Source of the DNA: DASYLJ01 sp964432595
Lineage (GTDB): Bacteria > Desulfobacterota > Binatia > DP-6
Direction: 5' to 3'
Assembly (NCBI GenBank): GCA_964432595.1
Contig: CAYSOF010000001.1
Location: forward strand, 372,001 to 436,000
Length of the DNA: 64,000 bases
The notes under the pieces were generated by a model. It was not told the origin of the DNA, did no database searches, and saw only the letters and a list, made by a program, of their open reading frames with translations. Below, in pieces: positions 9,324 to 18,023 of this stretch. Position 1 is the first letter of the stretch; each line of letters opens with the position of its first letter. Position numbers and translations under genes: made by a program.

Positions 9324-10883
9324 TCACTGCAGTAGCGCCTCGAGTTCTCTGGCACCACTTCGAATCTCCTCGTCGAGTCGCCAAAGTTCGCCGAGTATCT
9401 CGCGCGGCGACCGATGCGCGACTTCGTTGTGAAGAACCTCCCTGTATTGATTTAGGCTAAGGTCGTAGCTCTGCGATACGATGTCCGCCTTCGGTACGCA
9501 GAAGCTTTGCTCCGTGCGTGACCGATTCCGTTCGGTATGTTCACGATCGGCCCAGCGTGCGAGCACATCGGGGAGATTGTTTTTGGCGTGCTCGTCTTCG
9601 GTGAGCGGTGACGCCGGTAGCGGGCCGAGCCTGTCGTCACCCAGCAGCGGCGCGCGCTTGTCGTCGAGACTCCAGCCATCGGCGTCGACGTCATAAAACC
9701 AAACGAAGTCGGTGCCCCCGGAGTTCGTCTTCGTGAAGAGCAGGATCGCGGTGGAAACCCCAGCGTACGGCTTGAACACACCGGCCGGCAGGGACACGAC
9801 GGCGTCCAACTTCTGCTCCTCGACGAGGATGCGACGCAGCTCCTTGTGGGCCTTGCTCGAACTGAAGAGCACGCCCTCCGGCACGATCACGGCGGCGCGG
9901 CCCCCCGGCTTAAGTAGCCGCAGGAACAGCGCCAAGAAGAGCAGCTCGGTCTTCTTCGTCTTCACCACCTGCAGCAGGTCCTTGGCGGTGTTCTCGTAGT
10001 CGAGGCTCCCCGCGAACGGCGGGTTGGCCAGCACCAGCGTGTAGGCCTCTTCGTCGGCGACGTGATCCTGCGCCAGCGAATCGCGGTAGCGGATCGCCGG
10101 GTGCTCGATGCCGTGCAGCAGCATGTTCATGCTGCCGATGCGGAGCATGGTGTTGTCGAAGTCGTACCCGTGGAACATGCGCTCGTGGAAGTGCCTCCGC
10201 TGCTTCTCATCGAGAAGGAGCTTCGGGTGACGTTCCCGCAGGTGTTCGCCTGCCGCCACGAGGAAACCGCAGGTCCCGCAAGCCGGATCCACGATGATGT
10301 CGTCCGGCTGGGGCGCAACCATCTCAACCATCAACCGGATGATGTGCCGCGGTGTGCGGAACTGACCGTTCTGCCCGGCGCTGGCGATCTTGCTGAGCAT
10401 GTACTCGTAGAGGTCGCCCTTGGTGTCGCGATCGTCCATCGGCACGTCGTCGAGCAAGTCGACGACCTTCGACAGCAGCGCGGGCGTGGGGATCGTGAAA
10501 CGCGCGTCCTTCATGTGCTCGGCGTAGGTCGAACCCTCGGCGCCGAGCTCACGCAGGAAGGGGAAGGCGTGCGTGCTGACGACCTCGTACATCTCCTTCG
10601 CTTCGAAGTTGCGGAAGCGCGACCAACGGATGTCCTCGTACGCCCTACCGCCGCCCTTGCCGATGTCGTCCTTGCCCTCGGGGAAGATGCGGCGCTCGAG
10701 CGTCTTCTTCCGCTGCGCCGACGCCTTGTTCTCTTCGAGCGTGTGCAGATCGTCGAGCCGGCGGAGGAAGAGCAGGTAGGTGATCTGCTCGATGACCTCG
10801 AGCGGATTCGAGATGCCGCCCGACCAGAACGCGTTCCAGACGGCGCCGATCTTGGACTTGATCTCGTCGTTGATCACGCGCAC
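9324..10883 (-). CDS. hsdM: type I restriction system adenine methyltransferase M
   Basis: N6-adenine DNA methylase that protects the host target and forms the core of the restriction complex. An N-terminal helical HsdM domain (INDEIKSKIGAVWNAFW ... QITYLLFLRRLDD) is followed by the catalytic domain. It has SAM-binding motif I as DPACGTCGFL, where the usual second Gly of the GTGG run is Cys, and catalytic motif IV as ANPPFAG. The GTG at 10883 (519 aa) is preferred because residues before it lack similarity; an ATG at 10931 would add 16. It is first in the minus-strand operon hsdM-hsdS-abiEi-abiEii-hsdR and divergent from the membrane protein at 10979. Confidence 0.93.
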   Translation of the reverse strand: MRVINDEIKSKIGAVWNAFWSGGISNPLEVIEQITYLLFLRRLDDLHTLEENKASAQRKKTLERRIFPEGKDDIGKGGGRAYEDIRWSRFRNFEAKEMYEVVSTHAFPFLRELGAEGSTYAEHMKDARFTIPTPALLSKVVDLLDDVPMDDRDTKGDLYEYMLSKIASAGQNGQFRTPRHIIRLMVEMVAPQPDDIIVDPACGTCGFLVAAGEHLRERHPKLLLDEKQRRHFHERMFHGYDFDNTMLRIGSMNMLLHGIEHPAIRYRDSLAQDHVADEEAYTLVLANPPFAGSLDYENTAKDLLQVVKTKKTELLFLALFLRLLKPGGRAAVIVPEGVLFSSSKAHKELRRILVEEQKLDAVVSLPAGVFKPYAGVSTAILLFTKTNSGGTDFVWFYDVDADGWSLDDKRAPLLGDDRLGPLPASPLTEDEHAKNNLPDVLARWADREHTERNRSRTEQSFCVPKADIVSQSYDLSLNQYREVLHNEVAHRSPREILGELWRLDEEIRSGARELEALLQ

Positions 10884-10978
10884 CCGACTACTTCGGAGAG
10901 CCTGTGAAGGGCAACCCGAATCCATGGACATCCGCCGCCGTTCGGTGTCAGAGGAGGACGCAGCGCACGGAGGACGTC

Positions 10979-12640
10979 ATGAGCCAGCCCGCGATGCAGC
11001 CGCCGGCCAGCGAGTTCGATCCCGCCGAGTGGGAGAAGAAGGACTTCACCGAGCGGGTCCGGCTCGGGACGAACATGTACGTCCTGCAGGGGCTCAACTA
11101 TCCCCTCGCGGCGTACGCGTTCCACGCCGTGAAGCTGACGCTCTTCGTCCTCGGCTGGATGTACTTCTGCCGGTTCACGCCCGGGCTGGGTACGGTCTCC
11201 GGGTTCACGACGTGGATCTTCTCGGACGTCGCCTTCCAGAAGGCGTTCCTCTGGGCAAGCCTGTTCGAGGTCGGGGGCTTCGGCTGCATGAGCGGGCCGC
11301 TCGGGCTCAAGATCTGGCCGCCGTTCACCGCCGGGCTCCACTTCATCCGTCCGGGCACCACCAAGCTGGCGCCGTTCCCGAACCTGCCGTTGTTCGGCGG
11401 CACGCGGCGCACGTGGCTCGACGTTGCGCTCTACGCGGCGCTGCTCCTGTCGCTGCTCCGCGCGCTCGTGCAGCCGGAGATCGCGACGTCGCACCTGCTG
11501 CCCATCGTCGTCCTGCTGCCGCTCTGCGGGCTCGGCGACAAGACGATCTTCCTGGCGGCGCGCGTCGAGCACCACTTCGCGATGATCGTCTGCTTCACGT
11601 TCGCGGGAAACTGGATCGCGGCGTGCAAGTGGGTGCAGCTCGGAATCTGGTTCTGGGCGGGCGTGTCGAAGCTCACCGTCGCGTTCGCCTACGTCGTGCC
11701 GATCATGACCGCGAACAACCCGCTGCTGAAGAGCCCGGGGCTGCGGCAACGGCTGTTCGTGTCCTACCCGGACGACCTGACGCCGTCGCCGCTCGCGCGC
11801 GCGATGGCGCACGCCGGGACGTTCCTCGAGTTCGCGGCGCCGCTGACGCTGCTCTTCGTGACCGGACACGGACCGCTCCTGTGGCTCGGCATGGCGTTCG
11901 TGCTGCTGCTGCACGGCTTCATCCTGAGCAATCTGCCGATCGCCGCGGTGTTCGAGTGGAACGTGCTCAGCATCTACGCCGCGTTCTTCCTGTTCGTCGG
12001 CCATCCCGAGGTGAGCCTGTTCGACGTCGGCTCGCTGCCGCTGACGCTGTACCTGATCGTCGGGTTGTTGGTCCTGCCGCTCGCCGGCAACCTCGCGCCG
12101 TCGCGCGTCTCGTTCCTGGTGTCGATGCGCTACTACGCCGGCAACTGGGCGTGGAATGCGTGGCTGTTCCGCGACCACAGCTACGAGAAGCTCAATCGGC
12201 TCAGGCGCGCGGCGTCGCTCCTGTTGGAGCAGCAGCGACGCTTCCTGCCGGCGGAGCAGGCGGTGCAGGCCGACTCCGGGTTCCTCGCGTTCCGCACGCT
12301 CCACCTGCAGGGACGCATCCTCGGGATGCTGCTGCCGCGGGCGACGGATCGCACGCCGTTCCAGCGCTGGACGTACGCCGACGGCGAGACCGTCGCGGGG
12401 TCGATCGTCGGCTGGAACTTCGGCGAAGGCCATCTGGCCGACGAGCGCCTGCTCGCGGCGGTGCAGGAGCAGTGCGGATTCGAGCCGGGCGAGCTGCGCG
12501 TGATCTGCGTCGAGGCGCAGCCGATCCTGGGGTCGACGCTGCACTGGCGCATCGTCGACGCGAACACCGGCATGCTCGCCGAAGGGCACGCCGAGCTCGA
12601 CGATCTCGCGCGGCGGAAGCCGTGGGACTATGGCGACTGA
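10979..12640 (+). CDS. DUF3556-like multi-pass membrane protein
   Basis: A 553-residue integral membrane protein resembling DUF3556, a family of about 580 residues with no known function that is common in mycobacteria. At least eight hydrophobic segments span roughly residues 40-400 (for example VKLTLFVLGWMYF, FAMIVCFTFAGNWIA, LTLYLIVGLLVLPLAG). A soluble C-terminal part of about 150 residues includes WTYADGETVAGSIVGWNFGE. The ATG at 10979 follows an AGGAGG-like site (CGGAGGACGTC). A VOC protein follows after 12 bp and may share the transcript. The family assignment is from memory of its length and character, without a search. Confidence 0.65.
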   Translation: MSQPAMQPPASEFDPAEWEKKDFTERVRLGTNMYVLQGLNYPLAAYAFHAVKLTLFVLGWMYFCRFTPGLGTVSGFTTWIFSDVAFQKAFLWASLFEVGGFGCMSGPLGLKIWPPFTAGLHFIRPGTTKLAPFPNLPLFGGTRRTWLDVALYAALLLSLLRALVQPEIATSHLLPIVVLLPLCGLGDKTIFLAARVEHHFAMIVCFTFAGNWIAACKWVQLGIWFWAGVSKLTVAFAYVVPIMTANNPLLKSPGLRQRLFVSYPDDLTPSPLARAMAHAGTFLEFAAPLTLLFVTGHGPLLWLGMAFVLLLHGFILSNLPIAAVFEWNVLSIYAAFFLFVGHPEVSLFDVGSLPLTLYLIVGLLVLPLAGNLAPSRVSFLVSMRYYAGNWAWNAWLFRDHSYEKLNRLRRAASLLLEQQRRFLPAEQAVQADSGFLAFRTLHLQGRILGMLLPRATDRTPFQRWTYADGETVAGSIVGWNFGEGHLADERLLAAVQEQCGFEPGELRVICVEAQPILGSTLHWRIVDANTGMLAEGHAELDDLARRKPWDYGD

Positions 12641-12652
12641 GGAGGTGACGTC

Positions 12653-13108
12653 GTGGACCTGAAGCTCGAAGTGGTGGTCATACCGGTGTCCGACGTGGAT
12701 CGCGCGAAGGCGTTCTACGAGCGGATGGGCTTCCGGGAAGACATCGATTTCGCCGGCGGCGACGGCTACCGCGTGGTACAGCTGACGCCGCCCGGCTCGG
12801 CGTGCTCGATCATCTTCGGCAAGGGCATCACGTCGGCCCGCCCGGGCTCGATCGACCGGCTGGTCGCGGCCGTCGCCGACGTCGCGGCGGCCCGTACGGA
12901 GCTGATCGCGCAGGGCGTCGCGGTCAGCGAGGTGTTCCACGACGCCGGCGGCGGTCTCGGCGGCGGCTTCCACGTCGGCACCGAGGGACGCGCACCGGGG
13001 CCCGATCCGCAGGGTCGGTCCTATGCGTCCTATGCCTCGTTCACCGATCCCGACGGGAACCTCTGGGTGCTGCAGGAGATCGGCGAGCGCCTTCCGGGCA
13101 GGGTGTGA
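12653..13108 (+). CDS. VOC-superfamily (glyoxalase/bleomycin-resistance fold) protein
   Basis: A 151-residue protein with two beta-alpha-beta-beta-beta modules typical of metal-dependent lyases and dioxygenases. It begins KLEVVVIPVSDVDRAKAFYE with FTDPDGNLWVLQEIGER near the C-terminus; the final Glu is a common metal ligand. GTG start with an excellent upstream GGAGGTGA ribosome site at about 12641-12648. Its stop is 2 bp before the next small gene. Many close relatives occur beside, or fused to, the small WWDWY protein found here next. The substrate is unknown. Confidence 0.85.
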   Translation: MDLKLEVVVIPVSDVDRAKAFYERMGFREDIDFAGGDGYRVVQLTPPGSACSIIFGKGITSARPGSIDRLVAAVADVAAARTELIAQGVAVSEVFHDAGGGLGGGFHVGTEGRAPGPDPQGRSYASYASFTDPDGNLWVLQEIGERLPGRV

Positions 13109-13110
13109 CG

Positions 13111-13317
13111 ATGGACGTCGCGGCGCTGGCGCAGCTTCTGCACGAGACGTCGGAGCAGCACGGCGCGTTCGAGGCGGTCGCGCCGAAGCACGACTGGTGG
13201 GACTGGTACGCGGCATACATCGATGCGCGCGAGCGCGGCAGCGCGCCGGACGAGGCGGCCGCGGCGGCGGGCCGCTACATGGCGGAGGTGAAGCACGTCG
13301 TCGTGCCGACAGCGTAG
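13111..13317 (+). CDS. small conserved protein with HDWWDWYAAY motif
   Basis: A 68-residue soluble protein, LLHETSEQHGAFEAVAPKHD followed by WWDWYAAYIDARERG. It is acidic at the front and helical. It starts with ATG 2 bp after the VOC stop. Homologues of this type often sit behind, or are fused to, glyoxalase-like proteins, so a partner role with the upstream VOC protein is likely. No catalytic motif is recognised. Confidence 0.7.
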   Translation: MDVAALAQLLHETSEQHGAFEAVAPKHDWWDWYAAYIDARERGSAPDEAAAAAGRYMAEVKHVVVPTA

Positions 13318-13321
13318 CTGG

Positions 13322-13816
13322 TTGCTGGCGGCGCTGCTGCTCGCGGCGTCTCCCGCGGCCGGCGCGTCCGTCCCGACCGCGCTCGCCGGCGTGGACGGGA
13401 CGACCGTCGACGTGGCCGCGCTCGCGTCGTCGCAGCGCGTGTTCGTCGTCACGCTGAAGGCGACGTGGTGTCCCGTCTGCCAGGCGCAGCTGCGTCGGCT
13501 GACGGCGATGCTGCCGCGGCTGCGAAGCTGCGGGGCGACGTTCGTCGTGCTGGCGCCGGGGCCGCGCGCCGATCTGGTGCGGATCGCCGAGCAGACGGCG
13601 TTCCCGTTTCCGTTCGTCGAGGACGTCGGGCTGTCCGTCGCGCGCGGCGTGTCGCTCCAGCTGGCGCCTGACCAGATCGAGCCTGCGATCCTCGAGGTGG
13701 ATGCCCGCGGGGAAGTCGTCTGGCTGCAGCGCGGGCGTGGCGGCGGCGCGTTCGGCGATGCGTCGCTGCTGGAGCGTCTCGACTGCGGCGAGCTCAAGAC
13801 CGCGCTCAATTCTTGA
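13322..13816 (+). CDS. exported thioredoxin-fold (TlpA/AhpC-like) protein
   Basis: Periplasmic redox protein. A hydrophobic signal (LAALLLAASPAAGA) is followed by a thioredoxin-like domain with the active site ATWCPVCQAQL at about residues 48-58, then VVLAPGPRADLVRIAEQ and PAILEVDARGEVVWL. Both redox Cys are present. The only in-frame start with a sensible signal is TTG at 13322, 4 bp after the previous stop, so translation probably depends on coupling; the basic residues RQRS just upstream are not preceded by a start codon. The 3' end overlaps the convergent gene by 11 bp. Confidence 0.75.
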   Translation: MLAALLLAASPAAGASVPTALAGVDGTTVDVAALASSQRVFVVTLKATWCPVCQAQLRRLTAMLPRLRSCGATFVVLAPGPRADLVRIAEQTAFPFPFVEDVGLSVARGVSLQLAPDQIEPAILEVDARGEVVWLQRGRGGGAFGDASLLERLDCGELKTALNS

Positions 13817-15506
13817 GGCTCTGCCGCGCCTCGCGTGACCGGGTACGCAGGCCGTCGATCAGGCCGAACGCCTCCGCCGCGCAGCTCTCGGGGATGATGC
13901 CCTTCTTCTTGGCGCGGTTCACCAGCCGGCGTACGGCACCGAGCGCGGTGTCGACCTTGCCGATGGCCTTCCGGATCGACTTCCGCGCCGCGGCCTCGAC
14001 GATCATCTGCTCGATGACGTCGAGCCCCTGATTGGCCGAGTCGAACTTCTGCACGGCCTTCTCCGGCACCTCCACGGCGGAACAGCTCGGCGTGTCGTCG
14101 ATACCGCCGCCGCCGGGCAGCGTCGTCGACGTCGTCGGCAGGGTCGTCGTGGTGGTCGCGGTCGCGACGGGCACGAAGGTCATCTGCCCCGAGACGTACT
14201 GCGGGATGCCCTGGAAGTAGTCGTCCAGGAACTGCTCGTCGTCGACGTCGACCTGGATGGCGCCGGTGCGCGGCCCGTATTCGACGACGTCCTTGAAGAA
14301 CACGTCGCCCGTCGGCGGCAGCGTCGGCGTCGCCTCGAAGCTGCCGGTGACGTCCGTGTCGGCCGTGCCGATCACGGCGTACCGTGACGACGACGCGATG
14401 CTCGCGGTGAAGCGGACCTTGCTGTTCGGCGCGAAGCCCGACCCGGCCACCATGATGGCCTGCCCCGGGCCGGCCTCGGTGGGCGTCACCTGGATTTGCG
14501 GGCCGAAGATGATGAACTGCGTCGTCAGTTCGCTCGTGTCGTCGGGGAGCCCGGCCCCGACGTTCGCCTGGGTCTGAAAGTAGTTGTACGTGCCGGACGC
14601 ATACGGGCGCGTGTGCAGCGTCAGCGTGTGCAGGCCGGTCGACAGCACGCCCTGGCCGAAACCGATGCGCGCCTGGTGCGTGCCGCACCCGCCGCCGCCG
14701 CACGAGAGGAACCGCTCGATCGACTCGTTCGCGCTGTTGACGACGAGACCGGTCGGCGGCAGCGGATCGCCCGACTGCGTGACGTCGCCGGGGCGGACCG
14801 GATGCCGGTACCACTGCTTGGCGGGCGGGACGGCGTAGTTCGTCATGAACGGAACCTTCGTCATCGCGACGCCGTCGAGCGCGATCGACTCCCATTCCGC
14901 GAACGGGCTGATTCCCGCGCTGCCGAGGTCGATGAACGTCGTCTGGCGAGTGAGGAGCGTGGGGATCGCGCGCTCGACGCCGCCGATCGCGATCGCCGCG
15001 CGCTTCGGCAGCACGACGATCGTCTGCTTGACGGTGCACCCGTAGACGCTGCCGCACGTCGCGTAGAGGCTGCCGACCTCGACTTCGTACGCGAGAAACA
15101 GCGGATAGCCGAAGATCGTGGGCGCCTTGTCCCACGGCAGGTCGATCTCCACGTCGAGCTGCTGGCCCGGCGGCCCGACGTGCGAGTCGGCCCATATGGA
15201 GCCGGCGGTGTGCTTGATGCTGAGCGTCTGCATGCTGCCGTGCGCGACCCGCGGCGCGGTGTTCGCGGCGAGCGTGGCGCCGATCGTGATCGTGCCCTCG
15301 TCGATCGTCGCGCGGTACAGGTGGAGGAGGTGTCCCTGGAGCGCGGGCCACGAGTGGGTAGGCCCGGGAGCGTACGTGGCCTGGAAGTAGCTCGCGCGGA
15401 GCTGCGCGCCGGTGACGTGGTTCGTCAGGAACTGTCCGCGCGCGGCCGTCGGAACGGCCAGCCATGCGAGCAGGGCGACGAGCGTCGACGTTCGCGAGAT
15501 CCGCAT
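13806..15506 (-). CDS. secreted protein with Thr linker and helical C-terminal domain
   Basis: A 566-residue exported protein of unknown function. The ATG at 15506 gives a signal peptide (TSTLVALLAWLAVPTAARG). The body (about 25-430) is beta-rich with several Cys pairs (SCGGGGCGTH, CGSVYGCTV) and an IPT-like segment (GPGQAIMVAGSGFAPNSKV). Near residue 450 a Thr-rich linker (VATATTTTTLPTTSTTLPG) leads to a C-terminal helical domain of about 95 residues containing AARKSIRKAIGKVDTALGAV and one Cys. The same linker-plus-helical-tail plan recurs in the gene at 39693-41855. Other in-frame starts up to 15614 would add a non-secretory leader. Confidence 0.7.
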   Translation of the reverse strand: MRISRTSTLVALLAWLAVPTAARGQFLTNHVTGAQLRASYFQATYAPGPTHSWPALQGHLLHLYRATIDEGTITIGATLAANTAPRVAHGSMQTLSIKHTAGSIWADSHVGPPGQQLDVEIDLPWDKAPTIFGYPLFLAYEVEVGSLYATCGSVYGCTVKQTIVVLPKRAAIAIGGVERAIPTLLTRQTTFIDLGSAGISPFAEWESIALDGVAMTKVPFMTNYAVPPAKQWYRHPVRPGDVTQSGDPLPPTGLVVNSANESIERFLSCGGGGCGTHQARIGFGQGVLSTGLHTLTLHTRPYASGTYNYFQTQANVGAGLPDDTSELTTQFIIFGPQIQVTPTEAGPGQAIMVAGSGFAPNSKVRFTASIASSSRYAVIGTADTDVTGSFEATPTLPPTGDVFFKDVVEYGPRTGAIQVDVDDEQFLDDYFQGIPQYVSGQMTFVPVATATTTTTLPTTSTTLPGGGGIDDTPSCSAVEVPEKAVQKFDSANQGLDVIEQMIVEAAARKSIRKAIGKVDTALGAVRRLVNRAKKKGIIPESCAAEAFGLIDGLRTRSREARQSLKN

Positions 15507-15639
15507 CCCTCGTTCGTAAGACGAGCGACGCTCCCGGAGCAACGAGAATCCTTCGCCGTCGCATAGGTATACATGCGTACCCCCATGCGGACGGCGGCGT
15601 TTGCCCGCCATCACCGCGCTCCGCTAGACCGGCGCGGCG

Positions 15640-16875
15640 ATGACGGGGGCACGGCGAGTGGTGTGGACGGTCCTGGCGCCCGCCGTCATCGGCGCGATCA
15701 CCGGGGCCGCCGTCGCCGCGCTCAACGAGGGTGTCGAGGGGCGGATCATGACCGCCGTGGTCGCGGCCTTGCCGGGGGCCTGGCCGGCGCTGGCCACGGC
15801 GTTCGCGCTGCCGCTCGCGGTGTTGGCGGCGACGTTCGTCACCCGCACGCTGCGTCCGTCGACGTCGGAGCTGTACATCGTCACGTACCACACGCCCGGC
15901 GCGCACGTGCCGTTGCGCCAGGTGCCCGGGCGCGTGCTCGCCGCGGTCGCGACCGTCGGGCTCGGGGGCTCGCAGGGCTTCGAGTCGCCGTCGGCGCTGA
16001 TCGGCGCGTCGTTGGGAGAGTGCCTCGGTCGCGTCCGCGGCCTGGCGCCGTCGCCCGAGGAGGTGCGGTCGCTCGTGGTGGCGGGTGCCAGCGCCGGCAT
16101 CGCGGCGATCTTCTCGTCGCCGGGGGTGGGCACGCTCTACGGGATCGAAGTGCCGTTCCGGCGCGACGTCGACGCGCCCCGGCTGGTGCCCGCCGCGATC
16201 GCTGCCAGCGCCGCGTTCGCGGTCCGCACGGCGCTGATCGGCGCGAAGCCGCTCGTCGTGCTGGCGGATCGGCCGCCGCTGGACGCGATCATGCTCGCCG
16301 CGATCGTCCTGCTGGCGATCGCCTGCGGTCTCGGGGCGCGGGCGTTCGCCGCGGCGCTCACGCTGCTGCGCGACGTCGGGCATCGGCACGGGCCGTGGGT
16401 GCGGGCCGCGACCGGCGCCGTCGTCCTGGCCGGGCTCGCATGGACGGGACACCTGCTCACCGGCGCCTGGATCACGTTCGGCCCCGGCTACGTCGCCGCC
16501 GACTGGTCGATGGCGGCGGCGCACGCGCCCGTCGTGCTGATGGCGGTGCTCGCCGTGCGCGCCGCGGGTACGCTCGCCTCGGTCTATGGTGGCGGCGGCG
16601 GGGGCGTGTTCACGTCGCTCGCGTGCACGGGGCTCCTGCTGTCCGTGCTGCTCGAACGGCTGCTCGGCCACGCGCCCGGCGGACCGCTCGCGCTGCTCGG
16701 CTCGGCGACGTTCCTGGCCTCGGGCTATCGCATCCCGCTCGCCGGCATGCTGCTGGTCGCGGAGCAGAGCGGCGACCTCGCGCTGGCGGTCGCCGGCGTC
16801 GCGTCGGTCGCGATCGGCCAGGCCGTGATGGGCGACGCGTCCGTCTCGGACGCGCAGCACGACCGGCGGGACTAA
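15640..16875 (+). CDS. ClC-family chloride channel/transporter
   Basis: A 411-residue integral membrane protein of the voltage-gated chloride channel family, moving chloride or related anions. Family hallmarks are present in altered form: GLGGSQGFESPSALIGA stands for the GxEGP selectivity region and keeps the gating Glu; GASAGIAAIFSSPGVGTLYG is followed by IEVP; and GGGGGVFTSL stands for the GxFxP region. There are about ten hydrophobic segments and no C-terminal CBS domains. The ATG at 15640 is the first plausible start and lacks a strong ribosome site. It ends 71 bp before a hairpin shared with the convergent lipoprotein gene. Confidence 0.82.
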   Translation: MTGARRVVWTVLAPAVIGAITGAAVAALNEGVEGRIMTAVVAALPGAWPALATAFALPLAVLAATFVTRTLRPSTSELYIVTYHTPGAHVPLRQVPGRVLAAVATVGLGGSQGFESPSALIGASLGECLGRVRGLAPSPEEVRSLVVAGASAGIAAIFSSPGVGTLYGIEVPFRRDVDAPRLVPAAIAASAAFAVRTALIGAKPLVVLADRPPLDAIMLAAIVLLAIACGLGARAFAAALTLLRDVGHRHGPWVRAATGAVVLAGLAWTGHLLTGAWITFGPGYVAADWSMAAAHAPVVLMAVLAVRAAGTLASVYGGGGGGVFTSLACTGLLLSVLLERLLGHAPGGPLALLGSATFLASGYRIPLAGMLLVAEQSGDLALAVAGVASVAIGQAVMGDASVSDAQHDRRD

Positions 16876-16945
16876 CAGGAGACGGACCGAGGGTGCGGCA
16901 GTGGCAGTCCGCGCGGACCGCGAACGCTACACTCTCGCGTCCTTC

Positions 16946-16972
16946 CCGACCCGAGACGAAGTCTTGGGTCGG
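16946..16972. terminator. bidirectional hairpin between convergent genes
   Basis: CCGACCCGAGAC pairs with GTCTTGGGTCGG across a GAA loop (12 bp, one G-U). It lies between the ClC stop (16875) and the DUF4136 gene stop (16977). No strong U-run is seen, but position and stability fit a shared terminator. Confidence 0.55.
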
Positions 16973-16976
16973 TCTC

Positions 16977-17531
16977 CTAACGCTTCGGGAAGTCCTTCAG
17001 GATGGCCTGCACGGCGTCGTCGACGCGGCCGAGACGGCGCTCGATCGACACGTGCGGCAGCAGCCGCGCCTCGGCGGCGCCGAGCCAGATGACCTGCCGG
17101 CGACGGGCGTCGATGGCCGCAAGGAACAACGTGCCGGTGTCGTAGTCGTCGCTGTAGACGGCGTAGCCGCCCTGCCAGCCGCTCCACCATCCCGTGCCCC
17201 ACGGCGCGAAGCTCGGATCGCGGCGGATGGCCGAGGCCGGCTGCGAGGTGATGCGCCAGTTGATCAGGAAGTCGGCGGACTGCTCGTCGGCGGCCGGCGC
17301 GTACCCCTTCGCGCGCAGCTCCTTCTCCACGTCGGTCCTGATGCGCTTCTCGACGGATCGATCCTGCGTGACCTGATCGGCGGGCGCCGCCTCCGACGCG
17401 GGCAGCCATGCGAACGTCTTCAGCGCCGTGAAGTCCTGGCCGGGATCCTGGCGCGAGCGGACGGTGAACTGGCTGCACGCGGTGAGACCGAGCATCAGCA
17501 CGAGCACGGTGGCGGACCTGAGGCTTCGCAT
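16977..17531 (-). CDS. DUF4136 lipoprotein
   Basis: An outer-envelope lipoprotein of 184 residues. The ATG at 17531 gives a signal with the lipobox LMLGLTAC. The mature part matches the DUF4136 pattern: DFTALKTFAWLP near the front, IRTDVEKELRAKGY and ADFLINWRIT in the middle, a Gly/Trp-rich loop (WGTGWWSGWQGGYAVYSDDY), then GTLFLAAIDARRRQVIWLG. Function in the family is unknown; an envelope-stress or assembly role is a guess. It is divergent from the small periplasmic protein at 17616. Confidence 0.82.
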   Translation of the reverse strand: MRSLRSATVLVLMLGLTACSQFTVRSRQDPGQDFTALKTFAWLPASEAAPADQVTQDRSVEKRIRTDVEKELRAKGYAPAADEQSADFLINWRITSQPASAIRRDPSFAPWGTGWWSGWQGGYAVYSDDYDTGTLFLAAIDARRRQVIWLGAAEARLLPHVSIERRLGRVDDAVQAILKDFPKR

Positions 17532-17615
17532 GGCCAGCGTCGTTAGCAAGCGGGATGGTGAATTGCCATGGCCGGACCGGTGGACGCCACGGAGGCGGCT
17601 GGCTATGTCTGCCCC

Positions 17616-18020
17616 ATGCGCTCATCCCTCGCCCGCGTGTGCTTCGTCGTCGCCTCGCTGCTGATCGCTACGCGCGTGCTCGCGGCCGACATCGATGCGC
17701 TGAAGGGAACGACGCCCGAAGAACGGGCCGAGGCCCAGACGCTCATGATGAAGGAAGAGCTCGGGCTGGACGCCGCCGCCGTGGACAAGGTCCGCGCGAT
17801 CAACCTCGAATACGCCAAGAAGATGGACCCGACGATCCAGGGTCCCGACGGCCCGCTCCTCAAGTCGCGCGAGGCGTTCAACCTCCAGGAGCAGAAGGAA
17901 GGCGAGCTGAAGGCCGTGCTGACGCCCGAGCAGTTTCAGAAGTACCGCACGTCGAAGCTCGAGATGAAGGACCACATCGTCCAGCGCGTCTTCGAGGAGC
18001 GCCGCAAGCGCGAGCCCTGA
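17616..18020 (+). CDS. small periplasmic protein, Spy/CpxP-like
   Basis: A 134-residue exported helical protein. A signal (SLARVCFVVASLLIATRVLA) is followed by charged helices with EELGLDAAAVDKVRAINLEY and a late LTPEQFQKYRTSK segment. The latter recalls the LTxxQ motifs of Spy/CpxP periplasmic chaperones and heavy-metal sensors. Only one such motif is clear, so the assignment is tentative. The ATG at 17616 is chosen because it immediately precedes the signal. The stop is 3 bp from the convergent gene. Confidence 0.6.
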   Translation: MRSSLARVCFVVASLLIATRVLAADIDALKGTTPEERAEAQTLMMKEELGLDAAAVDKVRAINLEYAKKMDPTIQGPDGPLLKSREAFNLQEQKEGELKAVLTPEQFQKYRTSKLEMKDHIVQRVFEERRKREP

Positions 18021-18023
18021 CGC

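Noticed and set aside
10874..13216. 780-codon minus-strand frame opposite the DUF3556 gene
   Set aside because: Arg/Glu-rich antisense composition; the plus strand encodes a clear multi-pass membrane protein.
13030..16860. 1276-codon minus-strand frame across the ClC and redoxin genes
   Set aside because: A phase shadow of the secreted Thr-linker gene and the antisense of the ClC gene; no coherent protein features.
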